A stretch of 64,000 nt of DNA from Lachnospiraceae bacterium (GTDB lineage Bacteria; Bacillota; Clostridia; Lachnospirales; Lachnospiraceae), in contig SVDH01000003.1 of the NCBI GenBank assembly GCA_015057865.1, forward strand, positions 1 through 64,000, written 5' to 3'. This document shows, piece by piece, positions 18,692-27,780 of this stretch. Below the pieces are notes generated by a model. It was given only the letters and a program-made list of their open reading frames with translations, searched no databases and had not been told where the DNA came from. The position numbers and the translations under genes are program-made. Positions within the stretch are counted from its first letter, which is position 1. The number at the start of each line of letters is the position of its first letter.

Positions 18692-18886
18692 TTACCAGTT
18701 ATCTTTCTCTTCCGGGTAGATCCGCGGTAACAGATCCGCCAGGTTCTGAAACTCTTCCATGCCATGCAAACCACCAGTCAAACATATCTACGGTAACGCC
18801 CGGCATATAGACCAGATTGGCAATATAACCAGTTCCGTCCTCCATCACGCAGTATCCGGTTTCCACATCTATACTATGCGAAGCTA
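18692..18886 (-). pseudogene. Remnant of a phloretin hydrolase/PhlG-like gene
   Basis: Two pieces of a PhlG-type hydrolase can be read. The first (DVETGYCVMEDGTGYIANL and on to DMFDWWFAWHG) aligns with residues about 60-97 of the intact homologue at 39191-40015, including WWFAWHG. The second, in another frame, reads HGMEEFQNLADLLPRIY and ends at the stop at 18692-18694; it aligns with the C-terminus (YHSLLEYTNLAQILPGLY). About 146 codons between them are gone. The 5' part is cut off by the 68-bp repeat at 18887. The gene cannot make an active enzyme. The reading is my own translation of the minus strand. Confidence 0.75.
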
Positions 18887-18954
18887 ATGAGTCAAGGGGA
18901 CGGCAAGGTGAGCCGACAGGCGAGAAGGCAGTCTGGACTGTTCTTTTGACTCAT
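18887..18954. repeat. 68-bp long form of the GAGTCA palindromic repeat
   Basis: It is bounded by ATGAGTCA and TGACTCAT and differs from the copy at 58370-58437 at only two positions. The right end supplies the TGA stop of the MATE gene, and the left end truncates the hydrolase remnant. Compared with the 31-bp form it carries an internal segment (about 38 bp) beginning CAAGGTGAGCCGACAGG. Confidence 0.9.
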
Positions 18955-20318
18955 TTCAATTCCCGTAACGCCTTTCTTACCATCAGCAGGGAAACAACGA
19001 TAATGATCGCGTCAGAGATTGCTCCTGCAAACATGACTCCATCCAGTCCCATCAGCATCGGAAGAAGCAGAACCAATGGGATAAACGTGAAAATGTGTTT
19101 GATCACAGGAATCATCGCTGCAGGAACAGGCTTCCCGGTTGCGGTAAAGAATCCTGATATCAGCTGTGGCAAAGCATTCAGGATCGTAAACATCAGATAG
19201 ATCCGGAAGAACCGGACGCCAAACGCAAAGAATACCTCTGACTCTGCACCAAACATGGACAGGATCCCCTTCGGGAAAAGCATAAATGCGGCAAAGAAGA
19301 TCACGCCTGTTATGATCACGGCGATCGATGCCCGCTTGAAACATTCCCGTACCCTGTCATATTTTTTTGCACCGTAATTAAAGCCGAAGATTGGCTGACA
19401 CCCCTGATGGACGCCGATCCCGATCCCGCGGAAGACCTGATCGATCTTTACGATGATACCGACACACGCAAGCGGGATCTCAACACCATAAACAGACGAT
19501 GGGCCGATCGCACGGATCACATTGTTCATGACGATCTGGCTGAGCGCAATAGACAGATTAAAGATCGCGCCGCCGATCCCAAGTACAAAAATACGTCTGA
19601 AATAGGATCCGCCCGGAACCAGATGATGCTTCCTGATTTTCATGGAAGACATCTTCGTAAAATAGATGACCGCCATGACTGCCGTTACGATCTGTCCGAG
19701 GATCGTCGCAAAAGCGGCCCCTTTCATTCCCCAGTGAAAACCGAAAATAAAGATTGGATCCAGCGCCAGATTGATCACTGCGCCAACGATACCGCAAAGC
19801 ATGGAAAATGCAGGGCTTCTGTCTGCTCGGATCAGATGCGTTGATCCAAAGCCAAGGAAATGAAACGGCAATCCATATGCAATGATCCTGACATAATCCA
19901 CTGCATAAGGCATGACCTGATCTGTCGCGCCGAACACAAACAGCAATGGCTTTAAAAAAATGAGGATCCCAGCCAGCATGACAACTCCGAGGATTACCAT
20001 CATCGATAACGCATTGCCGGCAAATTTCAGTCCCTCTTCTTCTTCGCCCTTGCCGGAGCAGATATTATAATTGGCCGAACCGCCGATCCCGGCAAGCAAA
20101 GCGAGAGACAGACAGATCGTCGGGATCGGAAACGCGACATTTGTTGCTGCATTTCCCAACACACCGACACCCCAGCCGATAAAGATCTGATCGACCATGT
20201 TATAAAGCGCACTGACGATCATACTGATCACAGCCGGTACGGCAAATTTAGGCAATAATTTCGCTATCGGTACAATCCCTAATGGATTCCCCATCACTTT
20301 TTCTGTATGTTCTCTCAT
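18951..20318 (-). CDS. MATE-family efflux transporter
   Basis: This protein has about 455 residues and twelve predicted membrane segments. It shows the MATE N-terminal pattern (AKLLPKFAVPAVISMIVSALYNMVDQIFIGWGVG) and the repeated second half (IFVLGIGGAIFNLSIALSQIVMNN). It would export organic cations or drugs by Na+ or H+ antiport. The start at 20318 follows AAAGGA; the GTG at 20339 is less likely. Its stop codon TGA is part of the repeat. It is the last gene after the OYE-type reductase and the small 103-residue protein, with 20-21 bp gaps, so an operon exporting a product of that reductase is possible. Confidence 0.9.
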   Translation of the reverse strand: MREHTEKVMGNPLGIVPIAKLLPKFAVPAVISMIVSALYNMVDQIFIGWGVGVLGNAATNVAFPIPTICLSLALLAGIGGSANYNICSGKGEEEEGLKFAGNALSMMVILGVVMLAGILIFLKPLLFVFGATDQVMPYAVDYVRIIAYGLPFHFLGFGSTHLIRADRSPAFSMLCGIVGAVINLALDPIFIFGFHWGMKGAAFATILGQIVTAVMAVIYFTKMSSMKIRKHHLVPGGSYFRRIFVLGIGGAIFNLSIALSQIVMNNVIRAIGPSSVYGVEIPLACVGIIVKIDQVFRGIGIGVHQGCQPIFGFNYGAKKYDRVRECFKRASIAVIITGVIFFAAFMLFPKGILSMFGAESEVFFAFGVRFFRIYLMFTILNALPQLISGFFTATGKPVPAAMIPVIKHIFTFIPLVLLLPMLMGLDGVMFAGAISDAIIIVVSLLMVRKALRELK

Positions 20319-20338
20319 GGTACTGTTTCCTTTGATCA

Positions 20339-20650
20339 CTACTCTTTCCGGTTCATCGCATTGTTCATATGCTCAAACAGCGGAACTGCCGGAAAAAACT
20401 GAGCCGTAAACTCAAGCTCCATCGGATCCTGCAGGATATTGTTATCCACTTCACTCTCGTCCTTAAAGTCCCAGATCGTAATGCAGCGCCCGTCTCCAGG
20501 CAGAAAATATGCATCAACCAATGTCCCTTTTTCCTTCAGATCCTGCATCCATTCTATATGCTCAGTCAGAGGTCCCGCAAGACTTTCAGGATGCTCCTTC
20601 AGATATGAAAAGAATTCCGGTCTGTGTTCACTGATCTTGATAAATTTCAT
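20339..20650 (-). CDS. Small protein, probable dimeric alpha/beta-barrel type
   Basis: This 103-residue protein has a KFIKISEHRPEFF start and a central GDGRCITIWDFKDESEVDN strand-turn pattern like muconolactone-isomerase or ABM-type ferredoxin-like folds. The family cannot be fixed from the sequence alone. It has a GAAGGAG site and lies 21 bp after the OYE reductase and 20 bp before the MATE exporter. A role in the same small operon is likely; the function is unknown. Confidence 0.6.
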   Translation of the reverse strand: MKFIKISEHRPEFFSYLKEHPESLAGPLTEHIEWMQDLKEKGTLVDAYFLPGDGRCITIWDFKDESEVDNNILQDPMELEFTAQFFPAVPLFEHMNNAMNRKE

Positions 20651-20671
20651 TTGTATTCTCCTTCCCTCACT

Positions 20672-22597
20672 TTACAAACATCTTGCCGCTATATACCCTT
20701 CGTGGATCGCATCGTAGATCTGACGTACTTTTTTACAATCTCCGACTGCGACCACATCCATCTCTGTTTCTTCCTCAAGCCGCGTGGCAAAATCCGTCTG
20801 CGGTACAAAACCCGCTGAGATCACGATCCCGTCTGCAGGAAGTGTCTGCCGGTTCCCATAACGGTCTACGATCACGGCTGCATCATCCTTCACGCTTTCC
20901 AGACGCATTCCGGTGATCACACGGATCCCTGCCTTTGCAACTGCCTGTAGATATGCCGGGACAACTGCACTTTGCATTCCGAGAAACTGATCCATCATTT
21001 CAACGATCGTAACGTCTTTTCCCTGTTCTGCAAGCTCCAGGGCTGTCTCCGCTCCGGTGATGCCTCCGCCGACCACGACTGCCTCTGCTCCGTCAAATGT
21101 TTTTCCATTGATCACGTCAAGTGCGTAGAACACGTTATCCTGATCGATTCCCGGTACATCTACCAGTCTCGGTTTTCCGCCAATCGCAACGATCGCCGCA
21201 TCATACCCGCCATTTTTAACAGCCTCTACCGTTGCCTCTTCTTTTACGACCTTCACCTGATGCTTTTCAATCTGCCGCTTATAGTAATCGATCAGCGGGC
21301 GAATGTCTTTCTTATACTCCGGCGCCGCTGCTTCGATCATCATGCCGCCCAATTCTCTTTTCTCGAATAAAGTTACATCATGTCCGCGTTTTTTACATGT
21401 CAATGCCGCTTCCAGACCAGCTGCGCCGCCACCGATCACAACAACCTTTTTCGGCACTTCTGCCGGAACGATCGGCGGGCATTCGTATTTGTATAACGTC
21501 GGGTTGACAGCGCAATGAATCACCTGATTTGCAAGCAGTCCATGATCATTACATCCGATCATGCATCTGATACATGGCACGATATCCTCTGCCCTGCCTT
21601 CTTTTGCCTTTTTCGCAAAATACGGATCTGCCAGTACCTGTCTGGCCAGTCCGATAAAGTCCGCTTTTCCATCGGCAATGATCTGCTCTGCCTGCTCCGG
21701 TGTCTGGATATTACCGGTTACGAGGACCGGCACATTCACTTCTGCTTTCACCGCCTCTGCAAACGGTACATAGATGCCAAGCGGGAAGAATCCGGTCTGT
21801 GTATATGTTGTCGCATGCGTTCCCCCTACGATATTAAACAGATTAACGCCTTCCCGTTCCAGGGCTTTGGCAGTCTCAATCGTCTCCTCCAATGTAATCC
21901 CGCCTTCAAAATCCTCTCCGGACAGCTTAAAACTTAACGGATAATCAAAACCGCATTTCCGTTTGATATTTCTTGCAACTTCGATGCAAAAACGCATCCG
22001 ATTATGCAGATCACCACCATACATATCAGTCCGGCGGTTATCCTTTGAAGAGAGGAAATTACAGGGAAGACATCCTGCCGCTGCCATAACCTCTACCAGA
22101 TCAAATCCGGCACGTTTGCAACGAAGCGCTGCATCTCCGTATTGCTCAATGACCGCTTTCACTTCTTCTGTTGTCATCTCCCTGGGCGCCGGCATACCAT
22201 GATCAAACCATACTTCCGCTGTGATTCTTGAAGCTGAAGCACAGTCGTCTCCTCCGACGAATGCCCCGTCTCGTCCGGGATGCGAAAGCTGCATGCCTGC
22301 CGCAGCACCATGATACTTAATCGCATCAGCAATCTGCGAAAGTCCCGGTATCATACGGTCACTTGCGGCAGAAAGTCCCATATGGTAAGAATCATTGATC
22401 AGGACATTATCCATAAACACCAGGCCAACACCACCGTCTGCAGCTTCCGCCGCAGCTTTAATATTATTCGGCGTAACGGAGCAGTCAACAGGATTGCTCA
22501 GATAAGTCCCCATAGAGTTTCTGATGATCCGGTTTTTTACAACCAGATTCCCGATCTTCATTTTTTCAAACAGATGTGGATAATACTTATTCTTCAT
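20672..22597 (-). CDS. Old-yellow-enzyme family NAD(P)H:flavin oxidoreductase with [4Fe-4S] and FAD domains
   Basis: This 641-residue protein is of the 2,4-dienoyl-CoA reductase/enoate reductase type. An FMN-binding TIM barrel (about 1-340) ends in a [4Fe-4S] motif CIRCMIGCNDHG...C. An FAD domain follows with VVVIGGGAAGLEAALTCKKRGHDVTLFE near 385-410 and an NAD(P)-binding VVVGGGITGAETALELAEQG near 510. Such enzymes reduce activated C=C bonds anaerobically. Related enzymes act on enoates, bile acids and flavonoids, so a role in polyphenol or aromatic acid reduction is possible here but unproven. It leads an operon with a 103-residue protein and a MATE exporter. Confidence 0.92.
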   Translation of the reverse strand: MKNKYYPHLFEKMKIGNLVVKNRIIRNSMGTYLSNPVDCSVTPNNIKAAAEAADGGVGLVFMDNVLINDSYHMGLSAASDRMIPGLSQIADAIKYHGAAAGMQLSHPGRDGAFVGGDDCASASRITAEVWFDHGMPAPREMTTEEVKAVIEQYGDAALRCKRAGFDLVEVMAAAGCLPCNFLSSKDNRRTDMYGGDLHNRMRFCIEVARNIKRKCGFDYPLSFKLSGEDFEGGITLEETIETAKALEREGVNLFNIVGGTHATTYTQTGFFPLGIYVPFAEAVKAEVNVPVLVTGNIQTPEQAEQIIADGKADFIGLARQVLADPYFAKKAKEGRAEDIVPCIRCMIGCNDHGLLANQVIHCAVNPTLYKYECPPIVPAEVPKKVVVIGGGAAGLEAALTCKKRGHDVTLFEKRELGGMMIEAAAPEYKKDIRPLIDYYKRQIEKHQVKVVKEEATVEAVKNGGYDAAIVAIGGKPRLVDVPGIDQDNVFYALDVINGKTFDGAEAVVVGGGITGAETALELAEQGKDVTIVEMMDQFLGMQSAVVPAYLQAVAKAGIRVITGMRLESVKDDAAVIVDRYGNRQTLPADGIVISAGFVPQTDFATRLEEETEMDVVAVGDCKKVRQIYDAIHEGYIAARCL

Positions 22598-22721
22598 ATC
22601 ATACCTCTCCTTTGTTTGTCAGAATTACAGATAGAATCTTCAAGAATACTTTACCACTCCCTATATCCGTATTTTATGGATATCACTGCTGAAAGTTTCC
22701 GCCTGTTTATGCATGATTAAC

Positions 22722-22750
22722 GAAAAGGAGATGTCATCCGACATCCCCTT
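22722..22750 (-). terminator. Terminator-like hairpin between the MFS and OYE genes
   Basis: An 11-bp stem with one mismatch (AAGGGGATGTC with GACATCTCCTT) is followed by TTCG on the minus strand. A second small palindrome lies at 22779-22797 next to the MFS stop. Confidence 0.55.
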
Positions 22751-22805
22751 CCCGTGTTGTTTATGCTTTTTCTTTAACCTTAGTACTTTACTAAGGGAGA
22801 AAACC

Positions 22806-24071
22806 CTATTCCATTCCTTCGTCTTTCTTTCCGATGAAGGAGTCTTTTGTAAGAATGATCAGGATCAGTGAGATTACCAGCATGACCAGGTCAAAGATGT
22901 ACATACGGATCGGATTTCTAAAGATACCGGTCAGCATGATTCCGAGTCCGCCGCCGAGCATTGCGATCGTACCGATCATTGCATATGCCGCCGGATAATC
23001 CCAACGGCCGTATCTCGTTCCTACAAAGGACGGGATCAGGTTACGTGCAGAGCCGTTTGCTGCAAACAGGATCATTGCTGCAAGCCATACACAGACAACT
23101 GAAGTTCTCATGAACATTGCGAGGACGATCGCAAGCATCATGAAGAAAATGTAAATGATGAATGCTTTCTTTGTTCCAAGTTTCTGATCGATGAAACCAA
23201 ATGCCACCGAACCGATGATGCAGAGGATACCGCCGATCGCGAATACCATCGATGCAAATGCCGGTGTGTAACCATAAGAGATCAGGATCGGAATCGTGCT
23301 GGCAATGAATGTCATCGCTACAAGCAGCGGAATCATTGTACCGATCGCCTGCGTCCAGTTGCTCGGATCTTTTGCCATCTTGCCAAGTGTGAACGGGCTC
23401 TTGTATTCGTGCAGTGCCTTTGTAATCTCTTTTGCTTTCTCGAGTTCTACACCTTCCAGACCATCTGGTGTGGTTCCGGCCTCTTCCGGTGTATCCTTGA
23501 TGATAAAGAAGCTGATCAATGCAATGACCAACGTGATGATCGCCAACACGACCTGTGTGTTCGGGACACCGATCTTTGCGTACAGAACCGGCATAACCGG
23601 AACGTAAACGATCTGCATCAGTACAACACCGATGGTTGAGAAACCAAGTACAACACCTTTCTTTGTCGGCCACCAGTTTGCTGTCAGTGTCATAGCACAT
23701 GTGGATGAGAAACATCCGGATGCAGCACCCATGATGAACATCAGAACCAGGAACAGGCCAAGGCTTTCTGTTCTTCCGTAGATGACCAGGCAAATTGCCA
23801 TAATGACCAGTGCGACACCTGCCGTTACCTTTGCATTCTTTCTTGACAGACCGGCAAAAATAATGATACCGATACCATCCAGCAGGGCGCAAAAACCGGA
23901 AACGATGTTTAACAGATTAATATCCCATCCACGCAGCTCTGAGATAACCGGAAGTACCGTATTATTCTGACCGCCGACAAAGCAGGCAGACAGAAGCATC
24001 AAAGCGCCGGTAAAGATGATCATGCCAATCTGTTTTGGTCCAAATACACCACTACCCTTTGTTTTTTCCAT
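22806..24071 (-). CDS. MFS transporter of the OFA (oxalate/formate-like) type, module A
   Basis: This 421-residue protein has twelve membrane segments, a short cytoplasmic N-terminus and a central loop (KDTPEEAGTTPDG to ALHEYKSPFTLGKMAK). It resembles the oxalate/formate antiporter branch of the MFS, whose members exchange organic acids. The pattern ANWWPTKKGVVLGFSTIG matches the NWFPRKKGIALGWATMG stretch of the second MFS carrier at 43454-44743. It follows the hydrogenase gene on the same strand, separated by a repeat. It is likely to import the acid used by module A or to export a product. Confidence 0.87.
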   Translation of the reverse strand: MEKTKGSGVFGPKQIGMIIFTGALMLLSACFVGGQNNTVLPVISELRGWDINLLNIVSGFCALLDGIGIIIFAGLSRKNAKVTAGVALVIMAICLVIYGRTESLGLFLVLMFIMGAASGCFSSTCAMTLTANWWPTKKGVVLGFSTIGVVLMQIVYVPVMPVLYAKIGVPNTQVVLAIITLVIALISFFIIKDTPEEAGTTPDGLEGVELEKAKEITKALHEYKSPFTLGKMAKDPSNWTQAIGTMIPLLVAMTFIASTIPILISYGYTPAFASMVFAIGGILCIIGSVAFGFIDQKLGTKKAFIIYIFFMMLAIVLAMFMRTSVVCVWLAAMILFAANGSARNLIPSFVGTRYGRWDYPAAYAMIGTIAMLGGGLGIMLTGIFRNPIRMYIFDLVMLVISLILIILTKDSFIGKKDEGME

Positions 24072-24232
24072 ATGGATTTTCTCCCTTCATATTGATTTGG
24101 ATCTTTCCATTCGTCATTCCTATCTCCAGTCAGATCCGTTGTTTTGTTAAGAAAAATTTTAGCATTGCCACCTCATACAATGGTCCGTCACTAACTAACA
24201 AATTTCGTACCCATTTTGTACACTGATGACGG

Positions 24233-24263
24233 ATGAGTCATGGGGACGGTTCTTTTGACTCAT
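24233..24263. repeat. 31-bp GAGTCA palindromic repeat, single copy
   Basis: It consists of ATGAGTCA, a GGGGACGGTTCTTT core and TGACTCAT. The right end gives the TGA stop of the hydrogenase gene. Confidence 0.9.
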
Positions 24264-26002
24264 CGCGGGCGATATGTCGTATGCAGCAGTTCATGTGCGC
24301 GTTCGCTTCCCGGAACTCCCAGATAATCGTCATAAAGCGCCTGAACGGACGGGTTTTCGTGTGATTTCCGGATCTGTGCTTTTCCGTCGTTTTTGTATAA
24401 TGCAGCCGCGCGCTCTGCTGGAACGTTTGTTACCAGACGGGTCTGCGCCGGCTGGTGTGGCTGTCCGCCACCGTTGACACATCCGCCCGGGCAGGCCATG
24501 ATCTCAATAAACTGATAATCCGCTTCTCCTGCCTTTACTTTTGTCAGCAGCTGGTTCGCATTTGCCAGACCGGATACTGCAGCGACACGTACGGTTGTAC
24601 CATTGACATCGTAGGAAGCTTCCTTGATTCCGTTCATACCACGGACCTCTGTGAACTCCGGATTCTCCAGTTCCTCTCCGGTCAGTTTCTCAACCGCAGT
24701 CCGCAGCGCGGCCTCCATTACGCCGCCTGTTGCACCAAAGATCACACCTGCCCCGGTACCAAAGCCCAGCGGCTCATCGAATTTTGCTTTGTGATGCATT
24801 GCTTCAAACCGGACTTCGCGGTCTTTGATCAGACGCTCCAGCTCATTGGTCGTAATGACGATGTCAACATCCGGTACGCCTGCGCCGTTTTCATCGTCAC
24901 GCAGACGTTCGAACTTCTTTGCCGTACACGGCATAACGCTGACAGTAACAATATTCTCCTTTGCAATGCCTTCCTTCTCTGCGATATAGGACTTGATGAT
25001 CGCGCCCTGCATCTGATGCGGGGATTTGCAGGTAGAAATATTCTCCAGCATGTCAGGATAGAAATGTTCTGCGTACTTGATCCAGCCCGGGCAGCAGGAT
25101 GTGATCATCGGCAGCACGCCATCGTTCTGAATACGGTCAAGCAATTCGTTCGCTTCTTCCATAATGGTCAGATCCGCACCGAACTTTGTATCAAACACCT
25201 TATCAAAGCCAAGATTGCGCAGCGCGTCAGCAATACGTCCTTCCACATCTACACCGATATTGAATTCAAAACTCTCACCCAGTGCCGCGCGTACCGCCGG
25301 TGCCACCTGTACGACCACATATTTTGAAGGATCATCCAGTGCCTCTTTTACCAGATCCGTCTGATCTTTTTCAGATAATGCACCAACCGGGCAGACTGCG
25401 ACGCACTGACCGCAGTTGACACAGCTGGCTGCTGCCAGACCTGCCGGGGAAGACGGTGCGATCACTGCGTCGAGTCCCTCACCGGTACATGCGATCGCTG
25501 ATACTGCCTGCATCTTCGCGCAGACATTGATGCAGCGTTTGCATCGGATGCACTTGTTGTTGTCCCGCACCAGTACCTTGGAAGAAAGATCGATCTCTTC
25601 GAGATCTTCTTTTGGGAGCTGCGGTTCATCTGTAAAATCATATTCATGTAACAGTTCCTGCAGTTCACAGCTGTTGCAGCGCACACAGCCGTTGCAGTCT
25701 CTGTTGTGAATCTTTAAGATCTCTTTTAAGGCGTCTCTTCGTTTTTCATAGAGCTCCGGTGATTTTGTCACCACCTTCATGCCTTCCTTTACGCGTATTC
25801 TGGAAGCATTCACGATCTCGCCGTCTACCTCTGCGATACATACGCCGGAATCGTCTACATCCACAACACCTTTCAGGTAATAGAGAGACGGAATTTTCAT
25901 ATCAAGATATGGAAACTGCCGTTTTGTAATGGCTTCAAATACGGACATGCCGCTCTCTACTTCAATATCCAATGTATTGACATTAATCGTTATTTTTCCC
26001 AT
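24260..26002 (-). CDS. [FeFe] hydrogenase, module A
   Basis: This 580-residue catalytic subunit carries all three H-cluster motifs: TSCCPGW, MPCTAKKFE and ACPGGCVNGGGQP. Upstream are a His/Cys cluster site (H99, C103, C106, C112), two [4Fe-4S] sites (C151-C161 and C194-C204) and an N-terminal [2Fe-2S]-type fold. That first domain keeps only Cys55 of the four ligands, so it probably holds no cluster. The start at 26002 has AGGAGG; the longer frame overlaps the FAD gene. It follows the ferredoxin and FAD genes with 11-12 bp gaps, so electrons probably pass between flavoprotein, ferredoxin and H2. A paralogue is at 48146-49891. Confidence 0.93.
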   Translation of the reverse strand: MGKITINVNTLDIEVESGMSVFEAITKRQFPYLDMKIPSLYYLKGVVDVDDSGVCIAEVDGEIVNASRIRVKEGMKVVTKSPELYEKRRDALKEILKIHNRDCNGCVRCNSCELQELLHEYDFTDEPQLPKEDLEEIDLSSKVLVRDNNKCIRCKRCINVCAKMQAVSAIACTGEGLDAVIAPSSPAGLAAASCVNCGQCVAVCPVGALSEKDQTDLVKEALDDPSKYVVVQVAPAVRAALGESFEFNIGVDVEGRIADALRNLGFDKVFDTKFGADLTIMEEANELLDRIQNDGVLPMITSCCPGWIKYAEHFYPDMLENISTCKSPHQMQGAIIKSYIAEKEGIAKENIVTVSVMPCTAKKFERLRDDENGAGVPDVDIVITTNELERLIKDREVRFEAMHHKAKFDEPLGFGTGAGVIFGATGGVMEAALRTAVEKLTGEELENPEFTEVRGMNGIKEASYDVNGTTVRVAAVSGLANANQLLTKVKAGEADYQFIEIMACPGGCVNGGGQPHQPAQTRLVTNVPAERAAALYKNDGKAQIRKSHENPSVQALYDDYLGVPGSERAHELLHTTYRPR

Positions 26003-26013
26003 CACGGCACCTC

Positions 26014-27768
26014 CTATTTCTTTTCGTTCCACTCATCAACATGGCCTTCCGGAATCTCATATCCTTCCGGGCGGAACGGATATTTCCAGAGCGGTACATC
26101 CTCAAGATACATCTCCGGTTCTCCGTCTTCTCCCATCTTGAAATTGATCCACTTCAGCCAGTTTTTATCATCCTGTTCCGGATACTCTTCTCTGTAGTGC
26201 GGATAGAAAACGCCTCTGGATTCTTTTCGTTCCAGTGCTGCGCGGAAGATCATTTCCAGGCTCAGTACGGAATCTGCCGCTTCATGACATTTTGCCAGCG
26301 TATGCGGATCATCTGCGGTCAGTTCCGGAATAATCTTTTTCATTTCTTTCACATCGTCCAGAACTTCTTTGATGCTTGCCTCTGATTTCACGATCAGCTT
26401 GTCAGTTCCAAATCCGTAACGCTCAATCCAGTCAAAGATATCATTCGGTTTATGGTTCGTCGGACGATTCAGCGGTGCATAGATTTTCTCTTTATACTTA
26501 ACAACCTGGTCATAATCGATATCCAGAAGCGGTGCCTTCATAGCAAACTCTGCCATGTCTTTTCCCGCACGGATTCCGGTCTGTACCGCATTTCCCACAC
26601 CGTCACCGCGATGCCATCCAAAGTAAGCAGATCCCTGATAACTGATCTTGCCCGGTGCCCACAGACCTTCCACATCCGTTTTGAACTGATGGTTGGTCTT
26701 GACCGGTTCTGCCTGAAGTCTGGTGTCGATCGTGATCTCCGGCGTCAGACCATATTCCAGTGTGCTGTGCTTGTTCGCCTTCTCCGCCACATACTCTTCC
26801 CACTCGATCTTGTCAGGCATCAGACGTCCGTCACCGATCTGCATACCTTCCCAGCCGATACTGATCAGGGTATCATCCGGCACACGCAGATCAACATAAA
26901 GCGGGCCTCTTCCTTCACGAACCTCTTTCACCATGCCTTTGAGCAGCGGGACGCTGATCTCAGGTGCATCCGGTGCATAGATCTTGGAAATATTGGTTCC
27001 TTCCTGATTGAAGATCAGGTTATATCCACCGTAAACCGGTACATTTGTCCCCTTGAAAACGATCTCGATCTGTGTAGAAAACTCAATGTTTCTGATATGC
27101 GCGCCGGCACGGAACGCCGCACCGATTCCGGTTCCGTATCCCATAAATTCACGGCCGAGCTTTTTAAACTGGCATCCATGGGTTGCCATTGCTACGGCTT
27201 TTGCATGGAAGATATGGAATTCTCCTTCATTCATGTCAAATCCGACAGCACCGCATGCCGTTCCGTTATTCGTCAGGACTTCAAAAATATTGACCTGATC
27301 TACCATTCTGACGCCAAGTCCGAGCGCTGTTTTTCTCAGCTTTTCGATGGTCCGCAGTTCGATACCGATACCTGCCAGCTTGCTCTCCGGGTGCCGCCAC
27401 ATTTTCATGGAGCCATCCGGATTCTCGGATACCTGTGCGCCTGCGTAATCACGCAGCCACTGAACGGAATCTGTATTCGTGGACAGATAATCATAGAGCA
27501 GCTCCTGATCATTCAGATACGGTGTCTGGTTCTTGACCATCCATTCAGTCGATTCCATGACGTCCTGATCCGGCAGATGCGCAACGATTCCGTTTCCGGC
27601 CTTGGTAGACTGCCCGGAAAATCCTGTAAATCCTTTTTCAACGATCAAAACATCAAGATCCGGTCCCTCCTGGATCGCTTTGATCGCTGTCACCAGCCCT
27701 GCAAATCCACCGCCGATCACAAGGACATCTGACTCATATACTTTTCCCAATTCATTGATATTATTCAT
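26014..27768 (-). CDS. FAD-dependent oxidoreductase of the fumarate reductase/AprA superfamily, module A
   Basis: This 584-residue protein has a Rossmann FAD site (SDVLVIGGGFAGLVTAIKA at 13-31). A C-terminal helical domain ends in ESRGVFYPHYREEYPEQDDKNW, the pattern of fumarate reductase and APS reductase flavoproteins. It has no signal peptide, so it is cytoplasmic. The partner ferredoxin is 12 bp upstream and the hydrogenase 11 bp downstream, which points to a three-protein redox complex. The substrate is unknown; APS reduction is unlikely because no ATP sulfurylase is near. A paralogue lies at 46126-47841. Confidence 0.87.
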   Translation of the reverse strand: MNNINELGKVYESDVLVIGGGFAGLVTAIKAIQEGPDLDVLIVEKGFTGFSGQSTKAGNGIVAHLPDQDVMESTEWMVKNQTPYLNDQELLYDYLSTNTDSVQWLRDYAGAQVSENPDGSMKMWRHPESKLAGIGIELRTIEKLRKTALGLGVRMVDQVNIFEVLTNNGTACGAVGFDMNEGEFHIFHAKAVAMATHGCQFKKLGREFMGYGTGIGAAFRAGAHIRNIEFSTQIEIVFKGTNVPVYGGYNLIFNQEGTNISKIYAPDAPEISVPLLKGMVKEVREGRGPLYVDLRVPDDTLISIGWEGMQIGDGRLMPDKIEWEEYVAEKANKHSTLEYGLTPEITIDTRLQAEPVKTNHQFKTDVEGLWAPGKISYQGSAYFGWHRGDGVGNAVQTGIRAGKDMAEFAMKAPLLDIDYDQVVKYKEKIYAPLNRPTNHKPNDIFDWIERYGFGTDKLIVKSEASIKEVLDDVKEMKKIIPELTADDPHTLAKCHEAADSVLSLEMIFRAALERKESRGVFYPHYREEYPEQDDKNWLKWINFKMGEDGEPEMYLEDVPLWKYPFRPEGYEIPEGHVDEWNEKK

Positions 27769-27780
27769 GATGCCTCCTCT

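Noticed and set aside
24260-26002. NuoG-like complex I subunit
   Set aside because: The H-cluster motifs TSCCPGW, MPCTAKK and ACPGGCVNGGGQP define an [FeFe] hydrogenase.
26452-27732. Plus-strand frame of 426 codons opposite the FAD oxidoreductase
   Set aside because: It is a shadow of the flavoprotein; the minus strand carries the real FAD-binding motif and start signals.
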